DNA of 64,000 nucleotides, taken from the NCBI GenBank assembly GCA_041287425.1, contig JBEULG010000016.1:1-64000 (forward strand). The letters are read 5' to 3'. Below, piece by piece: positions 50,043-57,560 of the stretch; position 1 is the first letter of the stretch, and each line of letters begins with the position of its first letter. The position numbers were made by a program, and so were the translations under genes. A model generated the notes under the pieces. That model saw only the letters and a list, made by a program, of their open reading frames with translations, did no database searches and was not told the DNA's origin. This DNA comes from JAFGSI01 sp041287425. Lineage in GTDB: Bacteria; Chloroflexota; Anaerolineae; Anaerolineales; Villigracilaceae.

Positions 50043-50492
50043 ATGTCCGAAGAACCTGCTGTCATCCGCAGCGTTGAGCAATTAATTGCCTTGTGGGAAC
50101 GGACCTACAACGAATCCGGCCGCCCAGACTGGTCGCATCTGTTGCCGTACTACGCCGATGACATCCACTTCGTGGACACGGTGCAGGAAATTCACGGCAT
50201 CGCTGCTTTTCGCGAGATGGTCGAACGGCTCACGCGCCGTTCCGGCGAACTTCGTATGAAGGTTTTACATGCCGTAAAGGAGGAAAACGTCATTTTCCTG
50301 GAATGGGAAATGACCATCCTCTTCCGCAACACGCGAACCTCGGTCCTGGCCGGCGCCAGCCGCCTGACGCTGAATAGCGAAGGCAAGATTGCCTTCCAGC
50401 GGGATTACTATGACCTGTGGGGCACGATCTTCGACAATATCCCCGGCATGAGAAAAGGCTACCGCGCCTTCATGCGCCGGGCATTTGGTTAG
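50043..50492 (+). CDS. NTF2/SnoaL-like protein
   Basis: A 149-residue small protein of the NTF2-like (SnoaL/polyketide cyclase) fold: LIALWERTYNESGRPDWSHLLPYYADDIHFVDTVQEIHGIAAFREMVERL, then FLEWEMTILFRNTRTSVLAGASRLTL. Such domains bind small hydrophobic molecules and can be isomerases or hydratases. ATG 50043 has GAGG 9 bp upstream. It is in the CarH operon after the Rieske enzyme. Confidence 0.8.
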   Translation: MSEEPAVIRSVEQLIALWERTYNESGRPDWSHLLPYYADDIHFVDTVQEIHGIAAFREMVERLTRRSGELRMKVLHAVKEENVIFLEWEMTILFRNTRTSVLAGASRLTLNSEGKIAFQRDYYDLWGTIFDNIPGMRKGYRAFMRRAFG

Positions 50493-50540
50493 GACGGCGG
50501 TCAACAGGCTGAAAGCCCCGTTTTGCTAGAGTGGATGCTC

Positions 50541-51497
50541 ATGAAAGAAACACTGAAACCCGTTTTGAAATACTGGCCGCAATATGAATGGCGCAACGTC
50601 GCGGCAATGATTCGGAATATGCGTAATCTGCCTGCCCCCTGCGAGGAAGACTTCAGCGGCCGCCTGGTGGTAATTACCGGCGCTACATCAGGCATCGGTT
50701 ACCACACCGCCCGCTATTATGCCGAACGCGGGGCACACCTGCTGACCGTCAACCGTGATCCGGCCAAGTCCGAGGCCCTATGCGCCGAGATTCGCCGCGA
50801 CTTCGGCGTGGACTGCAACTTCATCCTGGCCGATTTGAGTCTGCTGGAAAACATGCACCGGGTTGGGGAGGCTTTGGCTGCTCTTGACCGCCCCATTGAC
50901 GTGCTGATTCACAACGCCGGCTTGTATCTTTCCCGCCGTCAACTGACTCCCGATGGGTTGGAGGTCAACTTCGCCGTCCATTTTCTGGCGCCCTTCGTCA
51001 TCAACCACCGGCTGCGCCAAAAACTACAGCGCGAGCGCCGCGGCCGCATTCTCTTCGTCAGTTCCGAGGGGTATCGTTTTGCTGTTTGGGGCCTCCGTAT
51101 GGACGATTTACAATGGGAGAAGCGCCGCTACAGTGGACTCAAGGCTTACGGCGCCGCCAAACTGGCGCAGATTCTCACTATGCACATCCTGGCGCGGGAG
51201 TTGACCGGCAGCCGCGTGACGGTCAACGCCATGCATCCCGGCATGGTGCGCACCAACACCGGACATGAAAACGGTCCGCTCTACCGCTTTTTTAAACGCG
51301 GTATTGATAAACTATCCCAACCGGCCGAACTTTCGGCGCAAGCGCTCTACTATCTGGGCGTTTCGCCCGCGCTGAATGGCGTGACCGACAAATTCTTCTA
51401 TTTCACCACCGAAGAGGAACTGACGCCGCCGGCGCAGGATATGGAAGAAGCGCAAAAAATCTGGCAAATTGCTTTGCAAACAGGAGGACTGGCATGA
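50541..51497 (+). CDS. Short-chain dehydrogenase/reductase (retinol-dehydrogenase-like)
   Basis: A 318-residue SDR: N-terminal extension, then LVVITGATSGIGYHTARYYAERGA, DVLIHNAGLYLSRRQLTPDGLEVNFAVHFLAPFVI, LFVSSEGYRF and the YxxxK site in LKAYGAAKLAQILTMH. The HNAGLY and LEVNFAVHFLAPF form recalls retinol dehydrogenases and protochlorophyllide oxidoreductase-like SDRs. It ends coupled to the next gene (ATGA overlap at 51494). Confidence 0.87.
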   Translation: MKETLKPVLKYWPQYEWRNVAAMIRNMRNLPAPCEEDFSGRLVVITGATSGIGYHTARYYAERGAHLLTVNRDPAKSEALCAEIRRDFGVDCNFILADLSLLENMHRVGEALAALDRPIDVLIHNAGLYLSRRQLTPDGLEVNFAVHFLAPFVINHRLRQKLQRERRGRILFVSSEGYRFAVWGLRMDDLQWEKRRYSGLKAYGAAKLAQILTMHILARELTGSRVTVNAMHPGMVRTNTGHENGPLYRFFKRGIDKLSQPAELSAQALYYLGVSPALNGVTDKFFYFTTEEELTPPAQDMEEAQKIWQIALQTGGLA

Positions 51498-53086
51498 AAA
51501 GATTCGATGCCATTATCGTTGGGGCCGGGATGGCCGGCTTGACGGCCGCAACCTACCTGGCACGCGCCGGACGCTCGGTGCTGCTTCTTGAAAAAAACGA
51601 GAAACCCGGCGGTCTGGTCAGCACCTTTGAAAAAAACGGCTTTCTCTTCGAAGGCGGCGTGCGCGCCCTGGTGAACGCCGGCATTGTCCTGCCGATGCTG
51701 CGAGAACTGGGCATCGAGATGGAAACCGTCCCCAGCCCGGTATCGGTCGGCGTGGAAGACCAGATTCTCCACGTGAGTGGCAAAGAAGACCTGGAGGCGT
51801 ACGCAGCCCTTCTCAAGCGACTCTATCCCGAAAGCATACAAGACATTCATCGGCTGACCAACGTATTGGCCAAGGTTACCAGGGATATGGAAGTGCTCTA
51901 CGCCGTGGAAAATCCTGCCTTCCGCGGCCTGTTTGAAGACAAAGCCTACTTCTTCAAAACCTATCTACCCTGGATGTCCAAATTCCTGGGCACACTCTAT
52001 GCCATCAACCACATGCGCGGGCCAGTTGAGCCATTTCTAGAGAAAATCGTCGCCAATCGGTCATTGCGCGATATCGTTTCCCAGCATTTCTTCCGCGGTA
52101 CACCGTCCTTCTTTGCATTGAGTTATTTTTACCTTTACGGAGATTACGTTTACCCGCGGGGCGGGATGGGACAATTGGCCGCTAAAGTGGCCGCAAAAGC
52201 GGCTGAACTGGGCGTAGAACTCCATTTGCAAACACGGGTGACCGCTCTCGATGTATCCCAGCGCCTGGTCACCGTTGAAGATGGAACACAATACCAGTAC
52301 GGTGACCTGGTCTGGGCCGCCGATCTGAAGACGCTCTATCGCATAGCGCAAACTGATGGCTTGCCTGCCAGCGTGGTCCAGAAAATCGAGACCAAGAAGG
52401 CCGAGATATTATCCAAGCGCGGCGCCGACTCGGTCTTCACCGTCTACCTGGGCGTAGACGAGCCGCCGGAGACCTTCCGCCGCCTTGCCCATGGGCATTT
52501 CTTCTACACCCCCTCCCGGCAAGGCCTGGGCGAGATACACACGACCGAACTGCGCCGTATGCTGGATACTTGGGAGCGCGTCACCCGCGCTGATGTGCTG
52601 GCCTGGCTAGACCGTTTCTCCGCCCTCAACACCTACGAGATTTCCATCCCGGCTTTCAAAGAGCCGCAGGCTGCTCCGCCAGGCAAGACCGGCCTGATTA
52701 TCAGCACCTTGTTCGAGTACGACCTGGTCAAACGCGTGCAGGCTGACGGCTGGTATGAGGAATTTTGCGAAGCAGTGGCCAACCGCATGGTGCAAGCGCT
52801 GGCAAAGAGCGTGTACCCCGTCCTGAGCGACCCGGCCAAAATTTTGTTCCGCTTCACCGCTACCCCGCTGACGATTGCCCACTGGGCAGGCAGTTCCGAA
52901 GGGGCCATTGTCGGCTGGTCGTTCGAAGACAAAATCCCCGTCACCAACAGCCTGCTGCGTATCAACGCTGCGCCCAAAACCGAATTTCCGCATGTGGTCA
53001 AAGCCGGGCAGTGGGCTTACAGTCCAACCGGCGTCCCCACCGCCGTGCTGACCGGCCGCTTGGCCGCCAAAGCGTTAGGCGCCTAG
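51494..53086 (+). CDS. Phytoene-desaturase/retinol-saturase-like FAD oxidoreductase
   Basis: A 530-residue flavoprotein of the CrtI/RetSat superfamily. The N-terminal dinucleotide fold is DAIIVGAGMAGLTAATYLARAGRSVLLLEKNEKPGGLVSTFEKNGFLFEGG, with the typical GLVST and FEGG continuations. The mid-region includes YVYPRGGMGQLAAKVAAKAAELG, and the C-terminus has WAYSPTGVPTAVLTGRLAAKAL. It probably desaturates, isomerises or reduces a polyene or lipid. No phytoene synthase is in the window, so an imported or housekeeping isoprenoid is likely. Confidence 0.85.
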   Translation: MKRFDAIIVGAGMAGLTAATYLARAGRSVLLLEKNEKPGGLVSTFEKNGFLFEGGVRALVNAGIVLPMLRELGIEMETVPSPVSVGVEDQILHVSGKEDLEAYAALLKRLYPESIQDIHRLTNVLAKVTRDMEVLYAVENPAFRGLFEDKAYFFKTYLPWMSKFLGTLYAINHMRGPVEPFLEKIVANRSLRDIVSQHFFRGTPSFFALSYFYLYGDYVYPRGGMGQLAAKVAAKAAELGVELHLQTRVTALDVSQRLVTVEDGTQYQYGDLVWAADLKTLYRIAQTDGLPASVVQKIETKKAEILSKRGADSVFTVYLGVDEPPETFRRLAHGHFFYTPSRQGLGEIHTTELRRMLDTWERVTRADVLAWLDRFSALNTYEISIPAFKEPQAAPPGKTGLIISTLFEYDLVKRVQADGWYEEFCEAVANRMVQALAKSVYPVLSDPAKILFRFTATPLTIAHWAGSSEGAIVGWSFEDKIPVTNSLLRINAAPKTEFPHVVKAGQWAYSPTGVPTAVLTGRLAAKALGA

Positions 53087-53108
53087 GCGGACTGTCCAAT
53101 CTCGCAAG

Positions 53109-53128
53109 CAGGTGGGAAAACCCACCTG
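53109..53128. repeat. Short perfect hairpin CAGGTGGG-AAAA-CCCACCTG
   Basis: A 20-bp palindromic unit in the 54-bp gap between the flavoprotein and PlsY genes. It is in the middle of an operon, so it is unlikely to be a full terminator; a dispersed palindromic element or an attenuating structure is possible. Confidence 0.6.
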
Positions 53129-53140
53129 GCAAAGGTTTCG

Positions 53141-53716
53141 ATGACCGTCTGGTTTCTTCTCTTCGCCTTTTTTCTCGGCAGCCTGCCCTTCTCCGTCTGG
53201 CTGGGACGGCTTGCCGGTACAGACCCGCGCCGCGTCGGCGATGGCAACCCTGGCGCAACCAATGCCTGGAAATCCGGCGGCTGGCGGCTGGGGTTGCCGG
53301 TCATCCTGCTGGATTTTGCCAAGGGCTTTTTACCGGTGATGCTGGCTCGCTGGTTCTGGGGCTGGGACGGTCTGGACCTGGTGGCGGTGACCGTCGCCCC
53401 TGTGCTTGGACACCGCTTCTCGCCTTTCCTGCGCGGACGCGGCGGCAAAGGGATGCTGACCTTGTTGGCCGTCTGGGCCGGTCTGACCCTGTGGAAAGCG
53501 CCGCTGATTGTGGGCTCGCTGCTCATCATCGGCACGTTCGGTCTGCGCTGGCGCGATGGTTGGGTTCTGCTGCTGAGCGCCGTGGCCCTGCTTATCGCCA
53601 TCCTGTTGGGACATTGGGGCAGCGAAGCCCTGGCCCTGTGGGTTTTCAGCCTGGTAATGATTTGGGCTGGCTACCGGCACACGCTGCTCTGGCCACCCCA
53701 GAAACCGCTGACATGA
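53141..53716 (+). CDS. plsY: PlsY-like glycerol-3-phosphate acyltransferase
   Basis: A 191-residue membrane protein with the three PlsY motifs: GSLPFSVWLGRLAGTDPRRVGDGNPGATNAWKSGG, KGFLPVMLARW and GHRFSPFLRGRGGKGMLTLL. PlsY transfers acyl groups from acyl-phosphate to glycerol 3-phosphate at the membrane. The location between a CrtI-like enzyme and a GT2 enzyme in the CarH operon suggests a specialised acylation step, although a housekeeping role cannot be ruled out. Stop overlaps the GT2 start. Confidence 0.88.
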   Translation: MTVWFLLFAFFLGSLPFSVWLGRLAGTDPRRVGDGNPGATNAWKSGGWRLGLPVILLDFAKGFLPVMLARWFWGWDGLDLVAVTVAPVLGHRFSPFLRGRGGKGMLTLLAVWAGLTLWKAPLIVGSLLIIGTFGLRWRDGWVLLLSAVALLIAILLGHWGSEALALWVFSLVMIWAGYRHTLLWPPQKPLT

Positions 53717-54870
53717 ACACACTCTGGGACTTTTTCCTTTCCACCTTCAGACAACAGGTCGGCACGTTTGCCTACCTGCTCTTCATCCTGGGCAACACTC
53801 TGCTCAACCGGTTGTCCCTGCCGCGGCTGGGACATCATCCGCCGCCAGCAGATTGGCCTGAGGTGGCCGTGCTGATTCCAGCGCGCGATGAAGAAGCCAA
53901 CCTGCCGCGTTGCCTGCGCTCGCTGCTGGCGCAGGATTATCCGCGCTTTAGCGTGTGGGTGCTGGATGATGAATCCCGCGACGGCACAGCCGAGGTGGTC
54001 CGCACAATGGCAAATCAGGATGAACGCCTGCACCTGTTGAGCGGTCAACCTCTGCCGGATGGCTGGCTGGGCAAACCGTGGGCCTGTCAACAACTGGCCG
54101 AAGCCGCCCCGCCGACCGCCACCCTGCTGCTCTTCGTGGACGCTGACACCTGGCACGCGCCGGACATGTTGCGGGTTAGCGTGTCAGCGCTGCTGGCCGA
54201 AAAGGCTGACTTGCTCTCCATCCTGCCGCGTCAGGTGCTGGGGTCGTTGGCCGAATGGCTTTCCGTTCCGGTGCTGCCCTGGTCGCTCTTCAGCCATTTC
54301 CCGCTCTGGTTGACGCGGCGGGTCCGCTGGCCGTCGGTGACCGTCGCCGTCGGACAACACATGCTCTGGCGGCAAACGGCCTACAAAGCCCTCGGCGGAC
54401 ATGCCGCCGTTCGCCGTGACGTGGCCGAAGATATTGCCCTGGCGCGGCTGAGCGCGGCAGGCGGTCTGTGTGTACTGTTGCTGCCTGGGCCGAATCACGT
54501 CTTCTGCCGCATGTACCGCTCGGCGGGAGACGTGTTAAATGGCTTCGGCAAGAACCTGTTTGCTATTTTCAACCGCCGCTTGCTGCCCTACCTGTTCGTC
54601 TGGACCTGGCTGGGCATCGCCTTCATAGGGCCGCTGGTAACGCTGGCAGGCGGATTGCTGTTCGGTTGGGCGGCGTCCATTCCGCTATCCGGCGCGGCGG
54701 TGCTGGTCGGCTTTTTGATTTGGATTTTGGTAGCACAAGCCACCGGTTTGCCGGCCGCCCTGGCTTTGACCTACCCCTTCGTAATCTTGAGCGCTATCTA
54801 TCTCGCCTTCCACTCTCTGTGGCAGACACTCACTTCTCGCTCACACTGGAAGGGACGGCGGGTTTTGTAG
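53713..54870 (+). CDS. GT2 glycosyltransferase (CruC/CrtQ-like)
   Basis: A 385-residue membrane glycosyltransferase. Catalytic GT2 domain: VAVLIPARDEEANLPRCLRSLLAQDYPRFSVWVLDDESRDGT, DxD motif LLLFVDADTWH and a late DVAEDIALARL. Four C-terminal helices follow. The layout is like carotenoid glycosyltransferases and 4,4'-diaponeurosporenoate glycosyltransferase CrtQ. ATG 53713 overlaps the PlsY stop. It is the last gene of the apparent CarH operon. Confidence 0.86.
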   Translation: MNTLWDFFLSTFRQQVGTFAYLLFILGNTLLNRLSLPRLGHHPPPADWPEVAVLIPARDEEANLPRCLRSLLAQDYPRFSVWVLDDESRDGTAEVVRTMANQDERLHLLSGQPLPDGWLGKPWACQQLAEAAPPTATLLLFVDADTWHAPDMLRVSVSALLAEKADLLSILPRQVLGSLAEWLSVPVLPWSLFSHFPLWLTRRVRWPSVTVAVGQHMLWRQTAYKALGGHAAVRRDVAEDIALARLSAAGGLCVLLLPGPNHVFCRMYRSAGDVLNGFGKNLFAIFNRRLLPYLFVWTWLGIAFIGPLVTLAGGLLFGWAASIPLSGAAVLVGFLIWILVAQATGLPAALALTYPFVILSAIYLAFHSLWQTLTSRSHWKGRRVL

Positions 54871-54928
54871 CAATCTTCCAATCCCCGTCATACCAACATC
54901 ATCCTGGCATTAAACTACCTACTCCTTT

Positions 54929-56179
54929 ATGTCCTGGGAACACATGAAAAACAAACCTCTCTTCACCATCTTCATCATCGTCTTCGTGGACCTGCTGGGC
55001 TTCAGCCTGATTCTCCCGCTCCTGCCCTACTACGCCGAAGAATACGGCGCGACGCCCTTCGTCACGGGTCTCCTGGTGGCTTCCTACGCCGCCGCTTCGC
55101 TCATCGGCTCGCCCATCCTCGGGCGCCTCTCCGACCGTTTCGGGCGGCGTCCTGTCCTCCTGTTGAGCGTCTTCGGAACGCTGCTCGGCTTCCTCCTGCT
55201 CGGCTTTGCCGCCCCGCTTGGGCAGGGACTGGCGCGCCTCATCGCTCCCTCCGCTGCCAATACCTTTGTGCTGGGCGTTCTCTTCCTCGCCCGCATCCTG
55301 GACGGGGTGACGGCGGGGAACATCACCGTCGCGCAAGCCTACATCTCCGATGTGACCGACGAGAAAAACCGCGCGCGCGGACTGGGACTCATCGGCGCGG
55401 CTTTCGGTCTGGGCTTCATCATCGGACCCGCGGCCGGCGGCTTGTTGAGCAAGGCCGGCTACGAGGTCCCGGCCTTTGTGGCGGCGGGCGTGGCGGCGCT
55501 CAACCTGGTCAACATCTACCTGTTCCTCCCCGAATCGCTGACCCTGGCGCGCCGCGAGGCGATGGCGCAGGTGCAGCGTCCGCCCTTCACCCTGCGCGCC
55601 CTGCTGGAAGCGCTGCAGCGTCCTGGCGTTGGTCCGCTGCTGCACCTGCGCTTCTTCTACGGGCTGGCGTTTTCCCTCTTCCAAACCATCTTCTCGCTCT
55701 TTGCGCAGGCGATTGACCTCTCCGCCGATACAACTGGCTACGTTCTGGCATACGTCGGACTGCTCTCGGTCATCGTTCAGGGCGGGCTGATTGGTCCCCT
55801 GACCAAACGCTTCCGCGAACGCGCCCTCATCATTACCGGGCTATGGGTGATGGGACTCTCCTTCGTCGGCTGGGCGCTGACCCGTGACCTGGTGACCCTG
55901 CTCATCGTCCTGCTGCCGCTGGCGCTTTCGGGCGGCGTGCTGAACACGGTCATCCAGTCGGCGTTGACCAAGTCGGTGGCGCGTGATGAGCTGGGCGGCA
56001 CGCTTGGACTGGCTGGGGCGCTCGAATCCATCACCCGCGTCATCGCCCCCACTGTGGGCGGCTTCCTGCTCGGCTCGCTGGGCGCCTGGGCGCCGGGTGT
56101 CTTCTGCGCCATCCTGCTGTTTTGGTCGGTGGGCTTTGCATATCGGAGAGTGAGACAGCCCATAGCAGTTGCCGCATAG
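54929..56179 (+). CDS. MFS exporter of the TetA/DHA1 type
   Basis: A 416-residue, 12-helix MFS protein similar to multidrug/tetracycline exporters: FVDLLGFSLILPLLPYYAEEYGA, GRLSDRFGRRPVLLLSVFGTLLG (motif A) and FLARILDGVTAGNITVAQAYISDVTDEKNRARGLGLIGAAFGLGFIIGPAAGG (motif C). ATG 54944 is a slightly shorter alternative start. It follows the GT2 gene by 58 bp, so it may belong to the same operon or start a new one. Repeats follow it. Confidence 0.88.
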   Translation: MSWEHMKNKPLFTIFIIVFVDLLGFSLILPLLPYYAEEYGATPFVTGLLVASYAAASLIGSPILGRLSDRFGRRPVLLLSVFGTLLGFLLLGFAAPLGQGLARLIAPSAANTFVLGVLFLARILDGVTAGNITVAQAYISDVTDEKNRARGLGLIGAAFGLGFIIGPAAGGLLSKAGYEVPAFVAAGVAALNLVNIYLFLPESLTLARREAMAQVQRPPFTLRALLEALQRPGVGPLLHLRFFYGLAFSLFQTIFSLFAQAIDLSADTTGYVLAYVGLLSVIVQGGLIGPLTKRFRERALIITGLWVMGLSFVGWALTRDLVTLLIVLLPLALSGGVLNTVIQSALTKSVARDELGGTLGLAGALESITRVIAPTVGGFLLGSLGAWAPGVFCAILLFWSVGFAYRRVRQPIAVAA

Positions 56180-56194
56180 GATTCGGGCAACATA

Positions 56195-56357
56195 GGACAG
56201 CCTTTCCAGGCTGTCAAAGAGACGGGCTAAAAGCCTGTCTACGGTGGGGCAGCCTTTCCAGGCTGTCAAAGTAAAAGAGACAGGTTAAAAGCCCCTCTTC
56301 TGGCTGAATATAGCCTTGCCAGGCCTTCTAACAGACAGGCTAAAAGCCTGTCCTACA
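56195..56357. repeat. Array of three imperfect palindromic repeat units
   Basis: Two kinds of palindrome alternate: GACAGCC-TTTCCA-GGCTGTC (at 56196 and, with a GGCAGCC start, 56248) and GACAGGC-TAAAA-GCCTGTC (best at 56334). Three degenerate units of about 50-55 bp cover 160 bp of non-coding sequence between the MFS gene and the hydrolase gene. Confidence 0.8.
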
Positions 56358-56368
56358 ATGAGTGAAAG

Positions 56369-57112
56369 ATGAATAAAAAACCTTCTCGCTTCTTCCGTTT
56401 CCTGCTTGCCCTTTTGGGCTTGCTAAGCCTGGCCGCCCTGGCTTTCGTCCTCTGGGGTTCCACCCCCGCCCGGCCAATGCCGGAGGTCTTCGAGCGCGTG
56501 CCGGGGCTGAATGACCTCGGCAACCAGCGCTGGCTGACCTTTCTCCCGGATGGCGATGCTCCGACCGTCGGCCTGATTCTCTACCCCGGCGGACGCGTCG
56601 ACTTCCGCGCCTATGCGCCCACGGCGCAGGCCATCGCCGACCGGGGCTACTTCGTCGCCCTGGTGCGCATGCCGCTCAACCTGGCCGTCCTCGATCCCGG
56701 CGCAGCGGCGGAAGTCATCGCTGCCCATCCCGAAATCGAGCGCTGGGCGGTGGGCGGACATTCCCTCGGCGGGGCGATGGCGGCCAATTTCGCCGCGGCA
56801 AACCCAGGGTCCGTGCAGGGACTCGTGCTGTGGGCCTCCTACCCGGCCTCGTCCGATGACTTGAGTCAATCGGGGCTGCGCGTCGTCTCGATTTCGGCCT
56901 CGCTGGACGGTCTGGCCACGCCCGATAAAATCGCTGCCTCGCGTCCGCTCCTGCCGCCTGATACCGTCTGGGTCGTCATCGAAGGCGGCAACCACGCTCA
57001 GTTCGGCTGGTACGGCGACCAAAACGGCGACAATCCCGCTGCCATTTCGCGAGAGGCCCAGCAGGCACAAATTGTCGAGGCGACCGTGGTGCTTTTGGAA
57101 AGTTTGAAATAA
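56369..57112 (+). CDS. Membrane-anchored alpha/beta hydrolase
   Basis: A 247-residue hydrolase. An N-terminal hydrophobic anchor (about 10-28) is followed by VGLILYPGGRVDFRAYAPTAQAIADRGYFVALVRMP and the nucleophile elbow GGHSLGGAMAANFA (Ser nucleophile). The distal acid and His lie in SASLDGLATPDKIAASRPLLPPDTVWVVIEGGNHAQFG. Likely an outward-facing esterase or lipase-like protein. Confidence 0.85.
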   Translation: MNKKPSRFFRFLLALLGLLSLAALAFVLWGSTPARPMPEVFERVPGLNDLGNQRWLTFLPDGDAPTVGLILYPGGRVDFRAYAPTAQAIADRGYFVALVRMPLNLAVLDPGAAAEVIAAHPEIERWAVGGHSLGGAMAANFAAANPGSVQGLVLWASYPASSDDLSQSGLRVVSISASLDGLATPDKIAASRPLLPPDTVWVVIEGGNHAQFGWYGDQNGDNPAAISREAQQAQIVEATVVLLESLK

Positions 57113-57161
57113 CTCGCATATTCGTTCAAATCCTGCGATGCTTGTCAGAAAGGAGAAAACC

Positions 57162-57530
57162 ATGCCCAACCGTATCTTCCTCACCCAACTCTCTGATTTC
57201 CCCGCTGAAGGGCGTAAGGTCTTTCAGGTGGAGGGCGTGCCAGTGCTGGTCATAAAGACCGGCGAACAGTTCCGCGCCGTGACCAACAAATGCCCGCACC
57301 TGGGCCTGCCGCTGGCAGGGGGCAAGGTCGAGAGCGAAACGATTACCTGCCCCTTCCACGGCAGCAAATTCGACCTGAACACAGGCGAAAACCTGGACTG
57401 GGTCAACAGTTTCCTCGGCCTGAGCATTCCGGGCTGGTCGCGCCGCCTGCTGGAGATGGGCAAGAAGCCCGCCCCCCTTCACACCTTTCCCGTCGTGGTC
57501 GAAGACGGTAAACTATTCGTGGAAATCTGA
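57162..57530 (+). CDS. Rieske-type [2Fe-2S] ferredoxin
   Basis: A 122-residue protein with ligands Cys44-x-His46 (CPHLG) and Cys63-x2-His66 (CPFHG). Length and form match the stand-alone ferredoxins that donate electrons to Rieske oxygenases. ATG 57162 follows AAGGAGAAAACC. It may serve the Rieske oxygenase at 49057, which has no reductase partner nearby, though the gene is 7 kb away. Confidence 0.9.
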   Translation: MPNRIFLTQLSDFPAEGRKVFQVEGVPVLVIKTGEQFRAVTNKCPHLGLPLAGGKVESETITCPFHGSKFDLNTGENLDWVNSFLGLSIPGWSRRLLEMGKKPAPLHTFPVVVEDGKLFVEI

Positions 57531-57560
57531 TTTGTAAATCTACCTTAACGGGGAGGCCGT

